Part shown: one piece after another, positions 8,801 to 13,252 of the stretch
How the letters are laid out: the number at the start of each line of letters is the position of its first letter
How positions within the stretch are numbered: position 1 is the first letter of the stretch
Assembly: GCA_026770615.1 (NCBI GenBank)
Contig: MU631385.1
Span: forward strand, 188,054 to 201,305
Direction of reading: 5' to 3'
DNA length: 13,252 nucleotides
Source of the DNA: Pavlovales sp. CCMP2436
Taxonomy: Eukaryota; Haptophyta; Pavlovophyceae; Pavlovales
The notes under the pieces: generated by a model
What the model was told of the DNA's origin: nothing
The model's database searches: none
Seen by the model: the letters and a program-made list of their open reading frames with translations, nothing else
Program-made: the position numbers and the translations under genes

Positions 8801-9341
8801 TGCCGGTACGCCCTCGACCGGCCTCCGCACGACGCTCAGCATTCGCCATCTGACGCGGAGCGCGAGCGTCGCGGCGGACGTCGTGGCGCGCTGCGACGCG
8901 CTGGCCGCCGCTGGCGAGCCGGCCCGCGCGGCTGCGCTGCGCACCGAGGCGCGGCGGGTGGGCGCCAGCGCGCACCTCGAGCTGGCAGCGGCGCACGAGG
9001 CTAGCGCGTGTGAGGCGCTGGCCACTGCTGCCGCCGACTTTCAGGGCGCCGGCGCGCACCAGCACTTACGCAGGCTCGATGCGGCTGTCGAATCGGCAGA
9101 AACCGCCGATCTAATTGTGCGCGTGGCCGTCGCAGACGGCGACGAGCATGCGGCCGAGCACCTCGCACCGCTCGCCGCGCGTGCGCGCCAGTCGGCCCTG
9201 CGGCGTGCGCTGGCGGCGCACACCAAGGCGGCCAATGGCGTGCGCGCGGAGGCGCTCAAGGAGGCCTTTCGCGCGGCGCTCGGCCCCGCGGCGGCGGGCC
9301 CGCCCGCGCACCTGCCGGTAATAGTTCCACCTGCGACCTGA
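4335..9341 (+). CDS. EDRF1: EDRF1 (erythroid differentiation-related factor 1) homologue, four exons
   Basis: Proposed exons are 4335-5585, 5837-about 6084, about 6297-6441 and 6549-9341, giving about 1,478 residues (human EDRF1 has about 1,240). The family is widespread in eukaryotes; in mammals it is linked to erythroid gene expression, and its biochemical role is unclear. Blocks recognised in family order: TDLNAAPANW (26-35); FKRLVKLPFSH with VSVPIHRVG (87-108); LLYSKFVHHSL (147-157); across the first junction, GMPFRQ then VVRWQVRGWQLLLGSD; LDFWLDNVMAGVPEV and GIVSGYKVLRTEDVP in exon 2; ARLLTFLQ then ANCTRDGSTYQLLK across the third junction; PFAFAVGMLCYRLA early in exon 4. The C-terminal half (about 8130-9250) is a long helical, TPR-like array, including AERWLAAARQLFDAVGDRAN. 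Ala/Gly/Ser-rich linkers inflate exons 1 and 4. The start ATG has A at -3 and G at +4. All junctions used are GT...AG, and the conserved blocks stay in frame. The exon 2/3 boundary is the least certain. Confidence 0.85.
5642..5680 (+). repeat. GAA trinucleotide microsatellite, about 13 units
   Basis: An uninterrupted (GAA)13 tract inside intron 1. In the frame of exon 1 it reads as AAG (Lys) codons. Length changes by whole units would keep the read-through frame. Confidence 0.9.
5785..5835 (+). repeat. 51-nt uninterrupted poly(A)
   Basis: Fifty-one consecutive A residues end at the acceptor AG of intron 1. The exact length may be affected by sequencing or assembly error. It could be the poly(A) tail of a retroposed sequence or a slipped homopolymer. 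Confidence 0.9.
6085..6296 (+). other. Intron 2 of the EDRF1 homologue, boundaries uncertain
   Basis: Preferred donor: TATTG|GTGCGC at 6085. Preferred acceptor: AAG|G ending at 6296. Together they rebuild a TGG codon and keep the conserved TEDVP. Alternative donor: GAT|GTACCC at 6074. Alternative acceptor: CATCCCAG ending at 6318. That pair is also in frame (phase 0) and gives TED-PLTLNSN, which resembles the animal protein at this place. Without a splice the exon 2 frame stops at 6121-6123. The intron carries a 19-T run and TA repeats. Confidence 0.6.
6148..6222 (+). repeat. Poly(T) followed by TA microsatellite
   Basis: Nineteen T residues (6148-6166) are followed by ACAA and then by mostly TA dinucleotides interrupted by short ACAA and ACAT units, up to about 6221. 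It lies wholly within intron 2. On the minus strand it reads as TA repeats followed by poly(A). Confidence 0.85.
6442..6548 (+). other. Intron 3 of the EDRF1 homologue
   Basis: The donor is CTGCAG|GTGCCT and the acceptor is GACATAG|GCCAAC, both phase 0. Splicing joins LLTFLQ to ANCTRDGSTY, matching the family block in which a Cys-containing segment follows FL. The 107-nt intron is nearly all short repeats: CGGACTTTA at 6451-6459 and 6461-6469, CGGACTTAA at 6472-6480, then several ACAATGC units to about 6535. Confidence 0.85.
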
Positions 9342-9861
9342 CACTTTCGAAAAAGCCTGGCTTACACATAGTTAAGTAAATAACTGACTAGCAAGAATTC
9401 TCGGTCTAGGTACATATGCATTAGCCAAACTGAAAAAGAAAAAGAAACAAAAAGTTAAGGCAGACAACGCTTCACTGTTAAGAGACATGTAGATTTATTT
9501 AAACCATAGAACAAGCAAGTGCCACGCCGAATATTTGTCCACGATATCTACTACTATTATACCAACGTATCTAATAATCAGTTATTATTTAAATCAGTAT
9601 GATACTGATGAATATTAATTCGAATTAGCAAGACATGCCACATGATGGATGGCTGAGCCCAAACTCGGCCACAAACAATAATAAACAAGTTTCGCGTTTC
9701 TATTTCAATTTGAACCGGTTGAGCCCCACTCAACTGAGTACATGTCTATGATGGCTATGGCCGACGCGGAAGCGCCTTAAGGCGGCCCGGCTGATGAATC
9801 ATGGATGGGGCCTCGCCGGCGCTCAAAGTCAATACCGCAGCGCACAAAAAGTCGACGATCC
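9342..9861. other. AT-rich spacer between convergent genes
   Basis: It separates the stop of the EDRF1 homologue from the stop of the ankyrin gene on the opposite strand, so it must hold both 3' ends. No gene is supported. It is much richer in A and T than the flanking exons and rich in perfect dyads: TAATAA-TCAG-TTATTA (9572-9587), ATCAGTAT-G-ATACTGAT (9593-9609), TAATTCGAATTA (9616-9627) and CGCCTTAAGGCG (9773-9784). No canonical AATAAA was used to fix the 3' ends. Confidence 0.5.
9572..9627. repeat. Cluster of three perfect AT-rich palindromes
   Basis: TAATAA/TTATTA (9572-9577, 9582-9587), ATCAGTAT/ATACTGAT (9593-9600, 9602-9609) and TAATTCGAATTA (9616-9627) fall within 56 bp in the middle of the convergent spacer. 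They may help 3'-end formation for both genes or be chance in AT-rich DNA. Confidence 0.5.
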
Positions 9862-12021
9862 CTAGGGCGCACCTGCCCGGCCCGCGGCGTAGAGCTGGCC
9901 GGAGTGCCACTGCCGCGCCCAGTCGCCGGCGTTCTCGGCTTCGAGCCCGCGCAGGCTCGCGGGCGCAAAATCGCCGACGACGCTCAAATGCTTCGCGCGC
10001 ACGCCCACGCGCCGCGCGCCGCCGCCCTTGGCGCCGGCGAGGAGTACGGGCACGCGGCCCACTGCCAGCTCGGTCGCGGTCGCGCACTGGACCACGCCTT
10101 GCAGCCCGTTGAGCTCGGTGGCACCCGAGAGCCCCACGACGCACACGCGCGTGCCCGGCTCGAGAAAGTTGCGCTCCACCAGCCGTGGCAGCACGCCCGA
10201 GCTCCACGCAGCGGCGAGCGCGCGCCGCTCGTCGGCGGTGGGCCTGGCCTTGGCGAGCTGCGCGCCGAGCAGCAGCAGGTCCACGGCGCGCTGCCGCGCG
10301 CGCGCCGGGAAGAGCGCGTGCGTCTCGGGGCCCCACGGCTCGGCCGCGAGCACGACGAGCTGCGCCGACTCGCAGGCGGGCGCGTCGGTGTGGCCGGCCT
10401 GTCGCAGGCGCGCGAGCAGAAGCGCGGCCAGCTCGGCGAGTGTGCCCTGCCCGGCAGCCGGCTCGGCGTGCCCGCGCCCGTTGGCCGGCTTGGGCCGCGC
10501 GAAGCGGAGCCGCACGTCGGCGCCCGCGCGGAGGAGCGCGCGCGTGTGGGCGGGCGTGAGTTCCTCGGTGAAGTGGAGGGAGGAGCAGAACCCGCGCCTC
10601 TCCTCAAGCCAGCCGTGCATGCGCGCGAGCACCTTGCCGACCAGCTCGGGCTGATGCCCCTTGGCCTGCTTGAGCAGGAACTCGGTCACGAGCGGGCTGT
10701 GCCCCTTGGCGCCGCCCTTGGGCTCGACCCGCGGGAAGGCGCCATGGGCGCAGAGCACGCGCGCCGTCCACTCGTGCCCCATAGTCAGCGCCATGGCGAG
10801 CGCTGAGAGGCCTTCGGACGACGTCTGCGCGCGCGCGTTGGGGTCGATCCCGTGGGCGAGCAGTGCGCGCACAACGAGCGTCTTGCCCTCGCGCGCCGCG
10901 TACAGCAGAGGCGTCAGCCCGCGCGCTTGCTCGGTGGAGCGCGCCTCCGCGTCAGCGCCTGCCTCGAGCAGCGCGCGCGCGCACCCGACGAAGGCCTCCT
11001 CGGTTGGCGCCGCCATGTCGAATCGCAAGCGGTGCGCGCCGCCACCGGCGATGCAGGCCATCATGAGCGCAGTGCGCTGCTGCGCGCGCTCCGCTAGCGC
11101 GTGCGAGGCGCCGGCGGTGAGCAGCAGTTTGACGCAGCCGGCCTCGCCCGAGTCCGCCGCCGCCATCAGCGGTGTGAAGCCGTTCGCGTCGGCCCCCTCC
11201 ACGGGCGCGTTGGCGGCGAGCAGGGCCGTGCAGCAGGCCTCGCGCCCGAGCAAGCACGCGAGGAAGAGCGGCGAGAAACGCCCCGCGAAGGACGCCACGT
11301 CCGCGCCGCGCGCCACGAGCATCTCCACGCAGTCGAGCGCGTCCTCCTCCACGGCCATGTCGAGCGCGGTGCGCCCCATGGTCTTGAGCGACGGGGCAAA
11401 CTCGGCCGCTGCGTCGATCGCCGCGCGCACCTGCGCACCACCGTCGAGCAGCGCCTCGACCGCCGCGGCGTTTTTGAGTTTGGCCGCGTACATGAGGGCC
11501 GTGCGCCCCGTGCCATCCACCGCGTTCGGGTCGGCCTCGTGCGCGAGCAGCAGTCTCAAGCAGGCGGACGCCACCTCATCCGCGGCCTCGTGCAGCACGA
11601 TCGTAAGGTAGCTGAGCGCGAACACGTCGGTGCCGGGGGTCACCATATTGAGATCGATCGGGCGCGACTCGAGCAGCTGCTGCAGTCGCTCGGCCGGCTG
11701 CTCGTCCGCGCGGATGCACGCGAGGAACGCCGCAAAGTCGGCAGCGTTGGGCGCGTCGGCCGCGTCGACCGCAGGCACGTACTCCTCTTGTGCGACCGAC
11801 CCCTCGTACATCTGCTTCTTGAAGACGTCGCCCGCGTCCCCGTTGCCGCCCGCGCCGCCCGCCGCGAGCATCTGTTCCCGGGTCAGCACGACCTCTTCCT
11901 GGTCGACGGCAGGCGCGGCCTCGGAGGGCGCGGCGGCCTGCGGCGGCCGCCACCGCCGGCGCCAGAATGCGTGTGCCACAATGGCCGCGGCGGCGGCCGC
12001 GGTCAGCAGCCCCGCCCTCAT
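9862..12021 (-). CDS. Membrane-anchored ankyrin-repeat protein with C-terminal SH3-like region
   Basis: Predicted 719 residues in a single exon. Residues 4-20 are a hydrophobic Ala-rich segment followed by RRRWR: a signal-anchor that would place the rest in the cytosol or, less likely, a cleaved signal peptide. About eight ankyrin repeats follow, at roughly 131-167, 170-200, 215-246, 248-278, 280-308, 315-360 (with an insertion), 367-397 and 403-432. They are recognised by motifs such as GRTALMYAA, GFTPLMAAADSGEAGCVKLLL and GLTPLLYAA...VVRALLAHGIDPNA. A degenerate ninth lies near 485-505. Residues 619-682 (EPGTRVCVVGLSGATELNGL to VRAKHLSVV) resemble a small beta-barrel module that, as I recall, often accompanies ankyrin or MYND domains in algal proteins. 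Ankyrin repeats bind proteins; the partner is unknown. There is no MYND finger, kinase or protease motif. The start context is weak (T at -3). It is convergent with the EDRF1 homologue. Confidence 0.85.
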   Translation of the reverse strand: MRAGLLTAAAAAAIVAHAFWRRRWRPPQAAAPSEAAPAVDQEEVVLTREQMLAAGGAGGNGDAGDVFKKQMYEGSVAQEEYVPAVDAADAPNAADFAAFLACIRADEQPAERLQQLLESRPIDLNMVTPGTDVFALSYLTIVLHEAADEVASACLRLLLAHEADPNAVDGTGRTALMYAAKLKNAAAVEALLDGGAQVRAAIDAAAEFAPSLKTMGRTALDMAVEEDALDCVEMLVARGADVASFAGRFSPLFLACLLGREACCTALLAANAPVEGADANGFTPLMAAADSGEAGCVKLLLTAGASHALAERAQQRTALMMACIAGGGAHRLRFDMAAPTEEAFVGCARALLEAGADAEARSTEQARGLTPLLYAAREGKTLVVRALLAHGIDPNARAQTSSEGLSALAMALTMGHEWTARVLCAHGAFPRVEPKGGAKGHSPLVTEFLLKQAKGHQPELVGKVLARMHGWLEERRGFCSSLHFTEELTPAHTRALLRAGADVRLRFARPKPANGRGHAEPAAGQGTLAELAALLLARLRQAGHTDAPACESAQLVVLAAEPWGPETHALFPARARQRAVDLLLLGAQLAKARPTADERRALAAAWSSGVLPRLVERNFLEPGTRVCVVGLSGATELNGLQGVVQCATATELAVGRVPVLLAGAKGGGARRVGVRAKHLSVVGDFAPASLRGLEAENAGDWARQWHSGQLYAAGRAGAP

Positions 12022-12218
12022 CGAGACGAATCCGCCGTGATCCGCCGCGTACTTTCACTTCGGCGGATCGGCCTCATTCGTTGCTCGCCAGCGCCTCATC
12101 CGTGTGCTGTCGCATTTCCGGTGTTGCGGCCTCATTCGTGACCGAGTGCTGTCGCATTTTCCGTATACATTTTGCCAGACATTTTCACAGTGGGCCGAAC
12201 AGCACAAGGTCAAGCACA
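12022..12218. promoter_or_regulatory. Upstream region of the ankyrin gene with hairpin and tandem repeats
   Basis: Position suggests the promoter of the minus-strand ankyrin gene. GATCCGCCG (12039-12047) and CGGCGGATC (12061-12069) form a perfect 9-bp hairpin with a 13-nt loop. CGGCCTCATTCGT occurs at 12069-12081 and 12127-12139, with a partial copy (GCCTCATCCGT) at 12093-12103. GTGCTGTCGCATTTCCG (12104-12120) recurs as GTGCTGTCGCATTTTCCG (12146-12163). The arrangement is a decayed tandem duplication. Regulatory function is inferred. Confidence 0.45.
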
Positions 12219-12401
12219 ATGAAACTTCAAATTTGCGAGGGCGTCGGAGGTATGCGGGCGGAGCCCACAGAACAAAAGGAAAAAGCCCCAGGAAGACAAA
12301 AAATCAAGGCGATTGATACAGCGCTGCAGACCAGCCTGAAAGACACAAAGTGGCACAGCTACGCACAGACAACTGGCTATGCCGCTCTGCTCAACGAATA
12401 A
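12219..12401 (+). CDS. Hypothetical 60-residue ORF, unrecognised
   Basis: An ATG with A at -3 opens a 60-codon frame ending in TAA at 12399-12401. The product is mixed and basic (segments KEKAPGRQKIKAID, LKDTKWHSYAQTTGY) and matches no family I recognise. Codons ending in A (ACA, AAA, GAA, ATA) are commoner than in the GC-rich genes nearby, as in the open frame at the right edge. It may be a fragment of a larger or decayed gene, an exon, or chance. Length alone is weak support. Confidence 0.25.
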   Translation: MKLQICEGVGGMRAEPTEQKEKAPGRQKIKAIDTALQTSLKDTKWHSYAQTTGYAALLNE

Positions 12402-12762
12402 ACTTTACGCGCCCTTCCACAAGTAACAAAGTTTTGAAATCCAGCCGGTCACGAGAAGTCTAGAAGTCTCGATGTCAGTTGCAAAAAACGGGTCCGAGGT
12501 CGGACTAGGGCTTGGGGTCAGGGCCTGCGAGGTGGACTTTATATTCAAAGATTTGGACCACGTCTATTCCCACTTGTTTTGTGAGTGGCTATTGCGTCCA
12601 ACCTAACACTCCCAGCAGCGGCTAACACACATTCGGCCGCGCCCCCAACTTAATAGGCACGCAGCACTCAAAAGGGCCGGCCGGAGTGCTCAGGATTCCT
12701 CTCGCTCTGTCAAGAGAAGTTTCACACTATTTACGTAACAATTTAAACACTGTAAGGTTCCA
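12402..12762. other. Spacer in the right part, no gene seen
   Basis: No coding region is supported. It contains a tandem AGAAGTCT pair (12454-12461, 12462-12469), a 7-bp inverted repeat AGCACTC/GAGTGCT (12663-12669, 12684-12690) whose loop holds the palindrome GGCCGGCC (12675-12682), and the palindrome TTACGTAA (12731-12738). Confidence 0.45.
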
Positions 12763-12874
12763 ATTGCCACACACACACGTTGTAGCAATAAATCAATTAC
12801 AATTAATGCGTGTGGTAATTTTCATTGCCACACACACATCTTATTGCCACACACTTTTTCCACATTGCTACAAT
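12763..12874. repeat. Cluster of ATTGCCACACAC elements with inverted ATTGCTACAA ends
   Basis: ATTGCCACACAC begins three direct copies (12763-12778, 12824-12838, 12843-12854). A near-copy lies in reverse orientation (GCGTGTGGTAAT, 12808-12819). TTGTAGCAAT (12780-12789) and ATTGCTACAA (12864-12873) are perfect inverted repeats bracketing most of the cluster. The AT-rich block sits immediately before the right-edge open frame. It could be a promoter or operator array, a replication-origin-like iteron block, or the edge of a mobile or virus-derived element. The repeats are plain; the role is not known. Confidence 0.6.
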
Positions 12875-12876
12875 AA

Positions 12877-13252
12877 AACAAGGAAAATGCCACAGATAAA
12901 GACAGAAAAAACTCCGCCCAAGGCTGCTGGAAGAACGACCAAGGCCAACCCTTCCAGATAAAGCACGAGCTGATCCAGAAAGAGGTCATATCGAGCAGCC
13001 ACAGATTACACAACAGACGCATGGCGGTCCTAGATAGATTTCAGGTGGAGGCAGGAGACCAATCTACTGCCCACCACGGCCTGCACTTTATTAGACTTGC
13101 CATCAATGACTACAATGTAAAGAAAATCTTAAAGAAAGGAATCCAAGTCACCCAGATAATTCCAGGCCGCTCTCCGCACCCCCAGGGTGCTGGGACCAGC
13201 GGTCATCTCGTTGTAATATCACCGGGGGCACCAAACACAAGGACAACCCACC
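12877..13252 (+). CDS. Partial unrecognised ORF running off the right edge
   Basis: The frame is open from the base after a TAA at 12874-12876 to the end of the window (125 codons) and is cut by the window edge. The first in-frame ATG is at 13021. An earlier ATG at 12887 (A at -3) lies in another frame and encodes 24 basic residues before a stop at 12959-12961. The product has basic helical-looking stretches (HELIQKEVISSSHRLHNRR, NDYNVKKILKKGIQVTQII) and a later Gly/Pro-rich part. I recognise no family. Codons such as AGA, AAA, ATA and TTA are frequent, unlike the GC-biased genes to the left, which hints at a different origin. An intron or a single-base error near 12950 could link the 12887 start to this frame. 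It may also be a chance open stretch. Confidence 0.35.

Noticed and set aside
7614..9065. A 483-codon open frame on the minus strand opposite the EDRF1 exon 4
   Set aside because: It is an Arg/Ala-rich antisense shadow produced by GC-rich third positions; the plus strand carries the recognisable family blocks.
9805..12141. Several long plus-strand frames opposite the ankyrin gene
   Set aside because: They are shadows of the minus-strand ankyrin gene; only the minus strand shows ankyrin periodicity.
12763..12854. A CRISPR-like array of ATTGCCACACAC units
   Set aside because: Units are short, unevenly spaced and occur in both orientations, with no constant spacers; the host is eukaryotic.

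Overview
The window looks like nuclear DNA from a eukaryotic microalga, or a similar protist. GC-rich, intron-containing genes that favour G or C at third codon positions are separated by AT-richer, repeat-laden spacers. Start codons mostly sit in Kozak-like contexts, introns are GT...AG, and two genes belong to families known only from eukaryotes. A haptophyte or pelagophyte would fit the codon bias and the ankyrin protein, but the sequence alone does not settle the lineage. There is no bacterial operon structure, CRISPR array, rRNA or recognisable tRNA.

Layout. (1) 1-790: spacer and leader with short direct repeats and three hairpins. (2) 795-1238 (+): a small protein with a PH-like domain. 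(3) 1239-3819: a 2.6-kb repeat-bearing spacer holding a MITE-like element (2031-2201) with perfect 25-bp inverted ends. (4) 3820-4113 (-): a PEN-2 homologue, the smallest gamma-secretase subunit. (5) 4114-4334: a 221-bp space between divergent starts, probably a shared promoter. (6) 4335-9341 (+): a four-exon EDRF1 homologue of about 1,470 residues, assembled here from four separate open frames. Its introns carry a 51-nt poly(A), a GAA microsatellite, a poly(T)/TA tract and a set of 9-bp repeats. (7) 9342-9861: an AT-rich, palindrome-rich spacer between convergent genes. (8) 9862-12021 (-): a 719-residue ankyrin-repeat protein with an N-terminal membrane anchor and a C-terminal SH3-like region. 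(9) 12022-13252: a compositionally different right end with a repeat-bearing upstream region, a possible 60-codon ORF, a cluster of ATTGCCACACAC elements, and an unrecognised open frame that runs off the window with A/T-ending codons unlike the neighbours.

How they relate. PEN-2 and EDRF1 are head-to-head and may be co-expressed; EDRF1 and the ankyrin gene are tail-to-tail. No pathway linking all the genes can be read from the sequence. The least explained parts are the right-edge ORF with its repeat cluster, the poly(A) lying directly against a 3' splice site, and the MITE-like element.
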